A model generated the notes under the pieces. The model had not been told where the DNA came from. It saw only the letters and a program-made list of their open reading frames with translations, and did no database searches. A stretch of DNA of 35,203 nt, taken from the IMG/VR virus record IMGVR_UViG_3300030116_008084, positions 1 through 35,203 of that record; one strand, given 5' to 3'. The translations under genes and the position numbers were made by a program. Positions 20,168-30,245 of the stretch are shown one piece after another. Source of the DNA: a virus. The first letter of the stretch is position 1. Each line of letters starts with the position of its first letter.

Positions 20168-20562
20168 GTCCTTATCATAAATTTCCCTACTATGCTATCC
20201 CACCTATACTAATAGATGGAAAAAGAGAATCTATTTATTTTAAAGATAAACAAGATGTCTGGAATATTGTAGATTTATTAATAGAGGAAGTATATGAAAG
20301 TAATAGAAAAGGTAAGGAGTTTGATGTTGCAAGGTCAATCAATGCTCAATTACCTTTTTTTTCATGTACCAACTTTTTTATTGATGATGAAATTCAAAAA
20401 GACATTCAAAGATATATCTATTGCAAGGATAATAATGTGCCTCCCTATGAGGGAGCATATGGTGATCAACCTGCTTTATGGGTTGAAACTTATTTTTTAA
20501 TAAAATCAGCTTTTGCTAAAAAAGAAAAGTCAATGATTGACAAAACTAAAGAGAAGAAATAA
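20110..20562 (+). CDS. Tail assembly chaperone T-domain, made by -1 frameshift
   Basis: An open -1 frame runs from 20110 (just after an in-frame TAA at 20107-20109) to a TAA at 20560-20562 and has no usable start codon at its beginning. From 20131 it reads VELNVLGQSCGGCPYHKFPY and goes on for 143 codons, with a CGGC metal-binding-like pair and a charged C-terminus, so it is clearly coding. A slip at the AAA codon (20120-20122) would join 89 residues of the short form to 146 residues of this frame, about 235 in total. Its stop overlaps the tape measure ATG (TAATG). The T part normally recruits the tail tube protein. Confidence 0.8.
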   Translation, partial: GGRKSLQVELNVLGQSCGGCPYHKFPYYAIPPILIDGKRESIYFKDKQDVWNIVDLLIEEVYESNRKGKEFDVARSINAQLPFFSCTNFFIDDEIQKDIQRYIYCKDNNVPPYEGAYGDQPALWVETYFLIKSAFAKKEKSMIDKTKEKK

Positions 20563-22949
20563 TGGCAACAGAAACATTAACCATAAATTTTAAAGCAAGT
20601 GGCGATAAAGCATTGATAGATGCCTTTAAGGGTATTGCTAATGCACAAAAAGTAGTAACTGCAGCAGCTAAAAAGAATGATAAAGCTACTAAAGCATTGG
20701 TGCATACAGTTAGGAATGCTAGTCCTGCTTACAGAAGATTAACAGCACAAATACAAGCAGCAGGAAAAACCTTTAAAGATATTGGAATTAGTAAGGAAAT
20801 TGCTACAAAAGCAGCATTAGGCAATAGAGTTGCTATAGAAAAATTAAGAAATGCACATAAAAGAGCTACTGCTCAAACTAGGATACTTGGAGGTGCATTC
20901 TCTGTTCTTCGTTCTAAATTACTTATATTTAGCTTTGGTGCTGGTTTAGCAAGTAAAGCAATATTAGATCAAGTAAAGGCTTTTGGTATACAGCAAGATA
21001 GTGTTGAAAGGTTAGCTGTTGCATTTGGGCAAGATGGAGCAAGAGCATTAGATGATTATTCATCTGAACTTCAAAAAGTAACTACATTTGGTGATGAAGT
21101 GACTAATGTAGCTATGGCTACTATTGGTATGTATGGTGCAAGTGCAGAAGCTACTATGAAACTTACAAAAGGCACAATGGATTTAGCTACTGCATTAGGT
21201 ATGGATTTAGTAGGTGCTTCTCAACTTGTTGCTAAAACTATAGGTAGTAGTACAAATGCATTATCAAGATATGGAATTACTATAGATGCTACTGCTTCTC
21301 AAGAAGAAAAAGCAGCTCAAGCTACAGCAGAATTAGAAAGAGTTTTTGGTGGTTTAGCAGAAGCAATGGCTAGAACAACTCAAGGTCAAATTACACAAGC
21401 ACAAAATGCTTTAGGTGATTTACAAGAAGTTGTAGGTGGATTACTAGCACCTACAGTAGTATTTTTTGCAAAAGCATTAAAACTTATGGCAGAGGCTTTA
21501 CAGAATCCAATTATACTTGGAGCATCAGTAACATTTGCAGCTATAGCGACATCAACAGCATTAGCAAGTGCAGGTGTTACAGGATTTACAGCAGTTACTA
21601 AACTTGCTACAATAGCACAAACTGCATTTAATGTTGTTGCAAATGCAAATCCTTATGTATTATTAGGTTCTGTTATGCTTGGTGTAGCTGCTGCTGTTGG
21701 AACTTATATGGTTGGAACAAGGGAACTTACAGCAGAGCAGAAAAAACAAATAGAAGCAACAGAAGCTGCAGCAAAAGCAGATGAAGAAGCAAAAAAAGCA
21801 GCAGAGGATTATGCAAAGTCACTTGAAGATGTTGAAAAAAGTTTAGAGAAAAAAATAGCATTATTAAAAGCTGGTACAGAGATTGAAAAGTTTGCTATTG
21901 AAAATGATATAAAACTAGCAGATGTCAATGAAGATTTGTTTAATGAGTATCAAGCCTTAAATGCTGAACTAGAAGAAGAGCAAAGGCTTCAGAAGTTACT
22001 TGCTAGTGCATATAATAGCACTTTACAGGCTAAAATATTAAGTTTAGAAGCCGATGTTCATGAATTGCAAATTAGAGAGCTAAATGGCGAATTAACAGAA
22101 AACCAAATAGCAGGTTTAAGAAAGTTAGAAAAAAATCTTTATAAACTTTATGATGCACAAAGAACTGTATCTGAAGGAAGTGAAGAATTAACATCTCTTA
22201 CACAACAAGAAGTTGCATTATTTAATGAGTTTGCAGAGTTATTAACTAATGTTGCTGATCGTAGAATAGAATCATTGCAACAAGAATTTCAAGCTAGATT
22301 AGAAATATCTAATGCTACTATATCTCAAATAAATCAAGAAAAAGATGCAGAATTAGCAGCTATAGATGATATTTTTGGTAGAAGAGCTTCTACACATGCT
22401 AAAAGATTAGAATTAGAAAAAGAAACTATTGCAAAGCATAAAGAAAGAGTAGATGCTGAACTTGCAAATCAAGAAAAATTAAGAAAAGAAACTAATAAAG
22501 CATTAGTAAAACAATTTAGAATTAAGCAATCAGCAGATATAGCAGGTACAATTATAGCCACACAGAGAGCCTATATGGAAACATTAGGTAAAACAGGGTT
22601 TTTTGGTATTCCTTTAGCTAAAATAGTATTAGCACAAGGTGCATTAGCAGTTGCAGCTATAGCAGCTCAAAAACCACCTAAAATGGAACAAGGTGGACTT
22701 ATTGGTGGAAGAAGGCATTCACAAGGTGGGACTATGATAGAAGCAGAGCAAGGTGAATTTATAGTAAATAGGAATGCAGTACAAACAGTAGGACTTGAAA
22801 CATTAAACAGAATAAATCAAGGGCAATCTCAAAGAAGCATAAACATTTCTTTCCAAGGCAATGTAATGTCAAAAGATTTCTTAGAAGATGAAGCTATACC
22901 TCAAATAAAAGAAGCATTAAGAAGAGGTGGCGACATTGGAGTTAATTAA
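20562..22949 (+). CDS. Tail tape measure protein
   Basis: A 795-residue Ala/Lys-rich, mostly helical protein directly after the frameshifted chaperone. It has hydrophobic segments near residues 113-130, 310-340 and 365-390, long coiled coils (about 395-480 and 555-650), and a C-terminal GGLIGGRRHSQGGTMIEAE motif of the type seen in many tape measures. It fixes tail length during assembly. At roughly 0.15 nm per residue, the tail would be about 120 nm. The GGRRHSQGG..I.AE..EFIVNR segment closely follows a common pattern in phage tape measures. Confidence 0.92.
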   Translation: MATETLTINFKASGDKALIDAFKGIANAQKVVTAAAKKNDKATKALVHTVRNASPAYRRLTAQIQAAGKTFKDIGISKEIATKAALGNRVAIEKLRNAHKRATAQTRILGGAFSVLRSKLLIFSFGAGLASKAILDQVKAFGIQQDSVERLAVAFGQDGARALDDYSSELQKVTTFGDEVTNVAMATIGMYGASAEATMKLTKGTMDLATALGMDLVGASQLVAKTIGSSTNALSRYGITIDATASQEEKAAQATAELERVFGGLAEAMARTTQGQITQAQNALGDLQEVVGGLLAPTVVFFAKALKLMAEALQNPIILGASVTFAAIATSTALASAGVTGFTAVTKLATIAQTAFNVVANANPYVLLGSVMLGVAAAVGTYMVGTRELTAEQKKQIEATEAAAKADEEAKKAAEDYAKSLEDVEKSLEKKIALLKAGTEIEKFAIENDIKLADVNEDLFNEYQALNAELEEEQRLQKLLASAYNSTLQAKILSLEADVHELQIRELNGELTENQIAGLRKLEKNLYKLYDAQRTVSEGSEELTSLTQQEVALFNEFAELLTNVADRRIESLQQEFQARLEISNATISQINQEKDAELAAIDDIFGRRASTHAKRLELEKETIAKHKERVDAELANQEKLRKETNKALVKQFRIKQSADIAGTIIATQRAYMETLGKTGFFGIPLAKIVLAQGALAVAAIAAQKPPKMEQGGLIGGRRHSQGGTMIEAEQGEFIVNRNAVQTVGLETLNRINQGQSQRSINISFQGNVMSKDFLEDEAIPQIKEALRRGGDIGVN

Positions 22950-25900
22950 TGATAGATTTATCCTCATATAAAGGATTTGAACTAGATATAAAATCTAGAA
23001 CAGTATCGGCTTATCCTTTAATTATTATTGGCAAAGACACAGACAATCCTATCTATATATCAAGTGTAAAGGAAACATTAGCTGATAATGGAGTTCCTTT
23101 AAAATTTAAAGATTATAATTTAAAAATATCTAACATCAAAGAATCTCTCAATGTAAAAGCACATACAATAAAAATATCTAATGTAAGTGTTTCTTTAAGT
23201 AATCCTGGAGATATTAACTCAAAACTATCAGACACATTTATAAACTTAATAAATACTAATGTTGAGATTTATTATAAAACACAATCATGTAAAACATTGC
23301 AAGATTGCTTACCATTGTTCAAAGGTTTAGTTAGAAGATATGACCATAGTTTTAATACTATAGATTTGGTAATAGAAGATTTAACAGATAGTACTTTTCA
23401 TAAAGATGTTCCTATAGCAAATCTTGGAACAAGAAAAGAATGTTTTAGCAAGAAGTATTTTAATAAATATATTCCTATGGTGTATGGAAGTGTGGATAAA
23501 TCACCTATAATACCATATGTTGATAATGTAGGTGATCAAGGTCAATATTATCTTTCTTTAATTGCAGATGATGTTGAGGATGTGACTAAATCAGGAAGAA
23601 ACCTATCTATATATGGATTTGGTGATTCTGAATTAAATCCAGAAGATAGAATACTTCCTACAGGAGCAACAAATGGATTAGAAACAAATCATCCATTATA
23701 CATTTATAAAGGTGATTATTTTAAAGTTTTACAAAACTATGAAGATTCACTACATGATGTAGGTGTGATTGATGGTGTGGAGGCAGTTATATATAATGAT
23801 CCTGAACAATATAGAATAGATTCTGGAAACAATTTTATAAGCATTAGAAAAAAATATGCAAGTGGATACTTTCAAAACCCACCTGCTGCGAATGAATTAC
23901 AAGCATTTAAAGTCCATCATCCGAATCAGTTAGAAATTATGAGAACTGACTTAGAAGTTAATCCTGAAGGTATTGTAGGATTAGAAAGTAGTGTTATAAA
24001 TATAGACACAAGTGTTTATAGACCAGAAGCATCTTTTGATAATAAAGATAAACCATCTTTATTTTTTGATGACATAGTATCTAATGAGTTTGATACTTAT
24101 TCTGAAATACCATATAATGAGTTGAATTTGGAAGATATTGAAGAAGGGTTAGAAGAATTTGAGGTGAATGGTTTTGAAACTAGTAGAATAGACCATCATG
24201 GAGGCATATATTATCCAAATGATACTTCTCCTGCTGTTGATGGATTTAGAAGATGTAATTTTTTATGGACTATCGCTGGATGGATTATAAATAATGCACA
24301 TATATTAAATTCTGTTGATGCATTAGAGTCGGTTAGATTTGTTTCTTTACCTTCAATACATGATATATCATCAAAATTACAAGATTATATTAATAATTTT
24401 TCTAATGGAATTTTAAGTGAAAATGGTCAAACCAATGTATTGTTAAACGATTCATCATTACCTATAGAAATAGTACCACAATATCAAGCAGATATGATGT
24501 TTGCAGGTTCTTGGGCAGAATCTAGTGGTATAAATACTGATTCAAGCGAATTTGTTAAATGTTATTTTAATGGGACTATGAGGTCTAACCCTCCTAGTAC
24601 AGGAAATGATTGGCAGACAAATTCATATGATACAAATGAAGATGGAAGCATTTTAGGGGCACATATGTATTTACCTAATGGAGAAGGTGAAAATACTGAA
24701 ATTTTTGAAGGATTTATAGATGTCACCCCTAATGGTGGTTATGATCCTTTTAATCAGGAATCTCCTTTTACAGAGCAGTATACTGGCACACCACAACAAG
24801 GATTAATACATAACTATTTTAATCCTGAAAATCCTAAAGACAATTTAAGAAGCAGGTCTTATGAAGCAAAATGGAGGCATTATAATACACATGATGGTTA
24901 TGCTAGTGGTACAACATATACTCAGCAGATTCAATATACTAATAGGAAAATATTATCAGGTGGTTTTAGTGAAGGAACAACACCTGCTAAATTTCCAACA
25001 ACAATATTTAAATTTAAATTAGATGAGAATCATCCTGGTAATATTCATGGATACACACATATTTATGTAGGACAATGGATTGAAGAAACAATGGGCACTT
25101 ATCAATCTAATTTTATTAATACAGAAAATAATTTAAAAATCAAATGGATTAATTTGTGGAATGATAGCGATTATGATGTAGATTCTTTGTATAGTTCTAT
25201 AGATGAATTTCCTGTATATACCCCAAAACAACAAATATTTAAAAATTATGCTACAAACAATACCAACTTAGGAACAAAATATATATGTGATTGGAATGGA
25301 ATTTCATTAAATGAAACAACTTCAGGAGCTAATCAAGAATCTATAGTTTCAGATTATATTTATGGAGGTGGTAATTATGGGAGAGGATATGATGACCAAA
25401 CAAGACAAAATTTTATTTGTGAAAGTTATATTGAAGGAGAGTTTGGTGCAAGTTGGTTTATATATTTAGATGATAATATAACTGCTGATAAAACTGGTAC
25501 TGAACTTGCAGAAAACATAAATATAGGTGAACTAAATATAGGTTTTCAATCTTATAATGGCACTAAAGTTCCTAAAAAATGTTTAATTCCAATGAACCAT
25601 ATTGCAAATACTCAAAGTTTTTTAAGTGCAGATGGTTATGGTGTTTTTGGATTAAATACAGGTATTCCATCTTTATTTGGAGATAATAAAAGTAGTGAAA
25701 CTATAATAGCAGGAGATAGCTTAACTGCTGAGAAAAGATTAAGTTTATTATTTCCTTTTTCTGACATATCTAGTACAGATGTTATAGAAAATGAAACAAA
25801 TATGTATGTTTATGGAAAATTAAAATTATATATAGATGCAGACGATCAAAATGATAGCCTTATTGTTAATTCTCTTACAAGTTCCGATAATTTATTTGTA

Positions 25901-27685
25901 CAAGCACTACCTGCAAGTGGAGAAAATGAATCAAGTATTAATTTTAATGTAGAAAATGTTGGTAATAGTAGTGTCAATCTTTTAAGTGTAAATGGTAGTG
26001 AAAATGATTTTATTTCAGGAAACGAAAGGTTATGGCAAACAATAAGTGGTGAAGAGCAAGAAGGTGTTGTTGAAGAAAATGAATATACTTCTATAAATGA
26101 TTTTTTAATTTCAGAGTGGTCAAACCCTGATGATTTTAATGCAATTGCACTTAATTATAGGGTTTTTGGAACTGTAGGAGCACAGGCACAAATTTCTACA
26201 GATATTCATAGCTTTGGAATAGTTCAATTTTCTATTTTTGAAAAAGCATTAGATGGAAATCTTTATGCAGATGTTTTTGGAAGAGCTAATAACTCTGAAG
26301 ATATAGTTGATAATAATTTAAAATACACATTTGATAATCCTACATCTGGAATCTCTTTTATAAAAAAACCATCAGATATTATATATCATTTTATAGAAAA
26401 AGAATTAGAACAAGTTGATGTAGTTAACAGAGATTCATGGCTTCAATCAAGGATTGATGATGTATTAAATGAAATGTCTTTTACTATAACTAATAAAATA
26501 AACTCAAAAAAACTTATAGAAGATATATGTAAAAACACATCTTTATATCCTAAGTTTTCTAATGATGGACAATTTTATTTCAAACAAATTAAAAAAACAT
26601 ATAACTCATCAGACATAACTATTAAACAAAATGATGTTATTTCATTTAATTTTACAAGAACACCTATAGAAGATGTGGTTACTATGGCTAATGTTAAGTA
26701 TAAAAAAGATTATGAATCTAAATCTTTAACTAGACAAACAGGATTTTGTGATGCACATGATTTTTATGGCAATGGTGATAATGGTGCTATTTGCTTAAAA
26801 GAAAATAATACTCAAGTAAATGGATATGATTATAATAGTATGCAATTAACTAGAACTAGTAATATCTTAAATTTTGAATCTCATTATATAAGAAAATATA
26901 GTGAAGCACAAAAACTAAGAGATTACTTGTTAAAACTAAATTGCAATCAACACACAATTATTAAATGTACTCTTCCTATAAAATATATAAATTTAGAAGT
27001 AGGAGATATTGTTGAGTTTGACAAATTATATAATAACACAAAAGCATATGGTGAGGATTATACTAAAAATAATACAAGAAATAATCAAGAAATATATAAA
27101 TATTTTATAGTCACATCTGTACAAAAGTCAATGAAAGGGATTGCAATAGAATGTTATCAGCTTCACAATTTAACTAGTAATTTTTTTCCTGGTTTAGGTA
27201 GTTTATCAAGAAGAAGTGAATTAGGAATATATGGAGCTATAGTTGAAGAAGGTGAGACAGAATTATTTGGAGAGCAATATGAATATACATTAATTCCAAA
27301 TGGACATTTTACATTTGACGATATTGCTATTTTTGAAAATATAGTCGCAAATGATGTAAATTATATGACATCATATCAAAAAAGAAATGCTGATATAAAT
27401 GGTAATGGTTCTATAGATCAATATGATTTAAATAATATTATAGCACTATTTACACCTATACTTATAGATGATGATGTGGACGAAGGTATATCAGAAAATA
27501 TTACTTTAGGCGACATAACTGGAGATGGCATAGTTAATGTAACAGACATAATTGCATTAGTTAATTATATTATGGGATCTGGTGATTTAGAAATATCTCA
27601 GTTAATTGCAGCAGATTTAAACGAGGATAATATGACAAATGTTTCAGATATAGTAGCACTTACAAATCAAATTTTAGGACAGTAA
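22949..27685 (+). CDS. Tail-tip / hub protein with C-terminal dockerin-like repeats (1578 aa)
   Basis: The largest gene. The N-terminal 230 or so residues (VKETLADNGVPLKFKDYNLK...) resemble a tail-tip attachment domain. A long variable middle (about 230-1140) is Asn/Ser/Tyr-rich. Residues about 1150-1430 (INSKKLIEDICKNTSLYPKF..., later KYINLEVGDIVEFDKL) resemble hub domains of tail-associated proteins. Three EF-hand-like dockerin repeats follow at about 1481, 1521 and 1554 (DINGNGSIDQYD, DITGDGIVNVTD, DLNEDNMTNVSD), each a Ca2+ loop plus helix. It probably forms the adsorption apparatus at the tail end. It overlaps the tape measure by one base. Confidence 0.7.
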   Translation: MIDLSSYKGFELDIKSRTVSAYPLIIIGKDTDNPIYISSVKETLADNGVPLKFKDYNLKISNIKESLNVKAHTIKISNVSVSLSNPGDINSKLSDTFINLINTNVEIYYKTQSCKTLQDCLPLFKGLVRRYDHSFNTIDLVIEDLTDSTFHKDVPIANLGTRKECFSKKYFNKYIPMVYGSVDKSPIIPYVDNVGDQGQYYLSLIADDVEDVTKSGRNLSIYGFGDSELNPEDRILPTGATNGLETNHPLYIYKGDYFKVLQNYEDSLHDVGVIDGVEAVIYNDPEQYRIDSGNNFISIRKKYASGYFQNPPAANELQAFKVHHPNQLEIMRTDLEVNPEGIVGLESSVINIDTSVYRPEASFDNKDKPSLFFDDIVSNEFDTYSEIPYNELNLEDIEEGLEEFEVNGFETSRIDHHGGIYYPNDTSPAVDGFRRCNFLWTIAGWIINNAHILNSVDALESVRFVSLPSIHDISSKLQDYINNFSNGILSENGQTNVLLNDSSLPIEIVPQYQADMMFAGSWAESSGINTDSSEFVKCYFNGTMRSNPPSTGNDWQTNSYDTNEDGSILGAHMYLPNGEGENTEIFEGFIDVTPNGGYDPFNQESPFTEQYTGTPQQGLIHNYFNPENPKDNLRSRSYEAKWRHYNTHDGYASGTTYTQQIQYTNRKILSGGFSEGTTPAKFPTTIFKFKLDENHPGNIHGYTHIYVGQWIEETMGTYQSNFINTENNLKIKWINLWNDSDYDVDSLYSSIDEFPVYTPKQQIFKNYATNNTNLGTKYICDWNGISLNETTSGANQESIVSDYIYGGGNYGRGYDDQTRQNFICESYIEGEFGASWFIYLDDNITADKTGTELAENINIGELNIGFQSYNGTKVPKKCLIPMNHIANTQSFLSADGYGVFGLNTGIPSLFGDNKSSETIIAGDSLTAEKRLSLLFPFSDISSTDVIENETNMYVYGKLKLYIDADDQNDSLIVNSLTSSDNLFVQALPASGENESSINFNVENVGNSSVNLLSVNGSENDFISGNERLWQTISGEEQEGVVEENEYTSINDFLISEWSNPDDFNAIALNYRVFGTVGAQAQISTDIHSFGIVQFSIFEKALDGNLYADVFGRANNSEDIVDNNLKYTFDNPTSGISFIKKPSDIIYHFIEKELEQVDVVNRDSWLQSRIDDVLNEMSFTITNKINSKKLIEDICKNTSLYPKFSNDGQFYFKQIKKTYNSSDITIKQNDVISFNFTRTPIEDVVTMANVKYKKDYESKSLTRQTGFCDAHDFYGNGDNGAICLKENNTQVNGYDYNSMQLTRTSNILNFESHYIRKYSEAQKLRDYLLKLNCNQHTIIKCTLPIKYINLEVGDIVEFDKLYNNTKAYGEDYTKNNTRNNQEIYKYFIVTSVQKSMKGIAIECYQLHNLTSNFFPGLGSLSRRSELGIYGAIVEEGETELFGEQYEYTLIPNGHFTFDDIAIFENIVANDVNYMTSYQKRNADINGNGSIDQYDLNNIIALFTPILIDDDVDEGISENITLGDITGDGIVNVTDIIALVNYIMGSGDLEISQLIAADLNEDNMTNVSDIVALTNQILGQ

Positions 27686-28411
27686 ATGTATATTAAATTA
27701 ATAAAAGCATTAAGAAAAGCAACAAAAAGTAATTCAATAAGAAAAAATGTTACTTATAATGCTAATTTAAATATTCTAGATAATGAAATAGAACTAGAAA
27801 TGAATGGTATTGTTTCAACAATGTTGATACAATTTCAAGGTGCAGTTTATTTTGAAAAACTTTTACCTGTAACCACCAGAGTTAGATATTCAAAAAACAC
27901 ATTACTTATAACTAATTTATTTAGAAATAAATTTGATAAAATTATCTTTAATTATTATGGTGATTTAAAAATAACACATTGTAGAATTATAAACTTTAAT
28001 GGTGAATCTGTTATTCCAACTATAAATAATAGGCAGCAAGAATCTATTATAGATTCATCTAATACTGGATTTGAAGATGATACTTTAATTTTATATGATG
28101 ATAATCAAAAAGACATTCAAACAAAGTCATCAAGAGGTGTTTCTGGTAATTATGTGACTCAAGAAGGTTTTGAAAGAATATCTAATAAAGCACAAACAAA
28201 AAAAAGAGCTAATGAAGCTAAAAGAGTATTGAAAAGAAGTATATCAAATTTATATAACAAAATAGCAGAAAATGCTAATTTAACTGCACCAAAATCAGAA
28301 GTTGCAAGACCAACAGGGACTACTATAAAAGCTCCACCCAAAGCACCAGCAAGAGCAGAAACTAGTGGTAGTGGTGTTGGCAGATCAGAAAGAAGGAAGG
28401 AAGGATATTAA
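27686..28411 (+). CDS. Tail-associated protein of unknown function (241 aa)
   Basis: Begins right after the tail-tip gene (stop then ATG) and overlaps the next gene by one base. Residues 1-125 are beta-rich (NLNILDNEIELEMNGIVS...). The remainder is basic, with an Ala/Pro-rich low-complexity end (APPKAPARAETSGSG) that looks disordered. It could be a small baseplate or tail-tip component. No family is recognised. Confidence 0.55.
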   Translation: MYIKLIKALRKATKSNSIRKNVTYNANLNILDNEIELEMNGIVSTMLIQFQGAVYFEKLLPVTTRVRYSKNTLLITNLFRNKFDKIIFNYYGDLKITHCRIINFNGESVIPTINNRQQESIIDSSNTGFEDDTLILYDDNQKDIQTKSSRGVSGNYVTQEGFERISNKAQTKKRANEAKRVLKRSISNLYNKIAENANLTAPKSEVARPTGTTIKAPPKAPARAETSGSGVGRSERRKEGY

Positions 28412-29586
28412 TGGCTTATCAAAAAGTAAAAACACCAAGGTTTTATATTGACTACTTATCTTATTGGAAGATGTTAGGGTTGATAGATGATATTACAATG
28501 TTACATAATGGGGAATTTGAAATTGATAACATTTTAGATTTAAACCCTACAGAAGTTTCAAAGTTTTCAGGAGTATCAGAAGAAAATGGATACACCATAC
28601 AGATAACTCTTAATAAAGATTTATCATACAATGATTTATTTCCAACACATACAGATAATGGTTTTGTTGGTTTGTTAGGTCATAATATATCGACACCAGA
28701 TAGTGGTGATTATGCTGTTAAAGTTGCATTTAGAAATATTACAGATGATGATGATACAGCTATAGGAGCTTTTTCAGTAAAAGAAATATCAAATCCTTCA
28801 ATTTTAAACTCTGAAGTTCATGAATACAATGAGCATACACAAATAAACAAAAAAGGATGCAGTTTATATAAAGCAAAACCTAATGATTATACAGATGAAA
28901 CTTTAACATTTAATACTATTTTATTAAAAATAAAAAAAATGGTTGCTAATGAAACTACAGGTGATATAGAACCTGCAGAAACACATGAGGGTAATTTTAA
29001 TATAAATTCTTTTTGTATGGGGCACTATTATGATATGACTAATAATCCTGATTTAAATGTAAAGGTTACAACAGAGTTTGATGGTTTTGATGTTACAAAT
29101 ACATTAGGTGGTTCAACTATAACTAACATTAGGTATATGGGTGCTCCATATTGGTCTGATTATGATGGTAATGATTTAGAACCTTGGGCAGTTGGTGAAA
29201 GTTCTGGATACTCAAAAAGAAATGGAAGAAAATCTTGGCAGCTTAAATTCAGTTATGTAGATCAAAAAGATTTAATATCATCAAACTATATGTCTAATAC
29301 TTATGCTGAAAACACATCTTCTTATGATTCTGGAGATATATTAACATCAGTAGATGGTGAAACTGAAGATACAGGGTTTTTTCACACAATAGATTCAGAT
29401 GAATCTTTTTCATCAAGAGTTTTAAATCGTATTGGAAATGGTCAAAGATTTATATTTCAACCAAACAAAGATGAGAATAACCCATCTGACTTTTACATTG
29501 CAATGCTTGATCAGGACTCTGTTGTATTAGACCAGGTCGCTAATGGTGTTTATAATATTTCTTTGACAATAAAAGAGGTTTGGTAG
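28411..29586 (+). CDS. Putative tail / receptor-contact protein (391 aa)
   Basis: The last gene of the late block, 391 residues, rich in Asp/Asn/Tyr and beta strands (RFYIDYLSYWKMLGLIDDIT..., later AVGESSGYSKRNGRKSWQLK). It has no catalytic motif. Its position after the tail-tip genes suggests a fibre or tip accessory protein. An AAGGAAGGA SD lies upstream. Its stop abuts the stop codon of the convergent early operon with no spacer. Confidence 0.55.
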   Translation: MAYQKVKTPRFYIDYLSYWKMLGLIDDITMLHNGEFEIDNILDLNPTEVSKFSGVSEENGYTIQITLNKDLSYNDLFPTHTDNGFVGLLGHNISTPDSGDYAVKVAFRNITDDDDTAIGAFSVKEISNPSILNSEVHEYNEHTQINKKGCSLYKAKPNDYTDETLTFNTILLKIKKMVANETTGDIEPAETHEGNFNINSFCMGHYYDMTNNPDLNVKVTTEFDGFDVTNTLGGSTITNIRYMGAPYWSDYDGNDLEPWAVGESSGYSKRNGRKSWQLKFSYVDQKDLISSNYMSNTYAENTSSYDSGDILTSVDGETEDTGFFHTIDSDESFSSRVLNRIGNGQRFIFQPNKDENNPSDFYIAMLDQDSVVLDQVANGVYNISLTIKEVW

Positions 29587-29802
29587 TTACCATAAAGGAT
29601 TATTCTTTATAGCTGCTCTTCTTTTTTTGTTGAATTTATTTACTTGCTTTGCTATACAAGGTCTACATTTTTTCATATAACCTGCATATGATGAGTATCT
29701 TACCCTATTTTCCTTAGTTATTTCAGTTTTACATATGTTGCATAGCCCATGGTCTTTTTCGCTTGTTTTTGCAGGGAATCTGCTTGTTTTTAAATACTTC
29801 AT
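29587..29802 (-). CDS. Zinc-finger-like small protein (71 aa)
   Basis: A 71-residue basic protein with CNIC (21-24) and CRPC (46-49) pairs around a YSSYAGYMKK segment, the pattern of a treble-clef or zinc-ribbon fold like those in phage HNH-associated and DNA-binding proteins. The start at 29802 is chosen over a GTG at 29814 because AGGTGG lies eight bases upstream and the ATG overlaps the preceding stop (ATGA). It lacks HNH catalytic histidines. It is the last gene of the early operon. Confidence 0.7.
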   Translation of the reverse strand: MKYLKTSRFPAKTSEKDHGLCNICKTEITKENRVRYSSYAGYMKKCRPCIAKQVNKFNKKRRAAIKNNPLW

Positions 29803-30245
29803 ATTGTATTCCACCTAATTTTATAACATAATTTATTATCATATTTATGTGAATCATTTAGATTCATAGTTTCACATGAGGGTAATACATTTAATAAATC
29901 GTTATGTGTTGTTAGTTTTATCTCATTTCTTGCTTTAGAATAAAAACAATAATGTACTGGCATTATTTTATTCCAAAACTTATATGCATTAAAATCTTTT
30001 TCTTTTAATTTTACATTATTTACACATCCTTTAACCTCTACTAAACAAGTTATATTACCCATTATTATATAATCAGGTGTGCATCTAATAAGTTTATTAA
30101 CCTTCCAAAATTTATTTCCAAAAGGATGATTATCAATTCCAAACTTGTAAAACATAATATCATTAGATTTACAGAAATCCTCAAACTTAGATTCTGCTTC
30201 ATTACATTTTATTCTATCATTAAAACCTTCCTTATGATTTGGCAT
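29799..30245 (-). CDS. PD-(D/E)xK nuclease-like protein (148 aa)
   Basis: Carries CTPDYI (55-60) followed by CLVEVKG (67-73): PD58, then E70-x-K72, the catalytic core of PD-(D/E)xK nucleases, with a helix containing E18 upstream (AESKFEDFC). The start at 30245 (MPNHKEGFND) is preferred over an ATG at 30281, which would overlap the previous gene by 50 bases and has no SD. The fold fits restriction-type or recombination nucleases acting on DNA. Which structure it cuts cannot be told. It neighbours a resolvase-like gene. Confidence 0.65.
   Translation of the reverse strand: MPNHKEGFNDRIKCNEAESKFEDFCKSNDIMFYKFGIDNHPFGNKFWKVNKLIRCTPDYIIMGNITCLVEVKGCVNNVKLKEKDFNAYKFWNKIMPVHYCFYSKARNEIKLTTHNDLLNVLPSCETMNLNDSHKYDNKLCYKIRWNTI

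Noticed and set aside
20294-20500. A 68-codon plus-strand ORF in the gap before the tape measure
   Set aside because: It lies in a different frame from the long open T frame of the tail chaperone, which has better composition and ends at a TAATG junction. It is a shadow.
29803-29814. GTG start four codons upstream for the zinc-finger-like protein
   Set aside because: The ATG at 29802 has AGGTGG at good distance and an ATGA overlap with the preceding gene.
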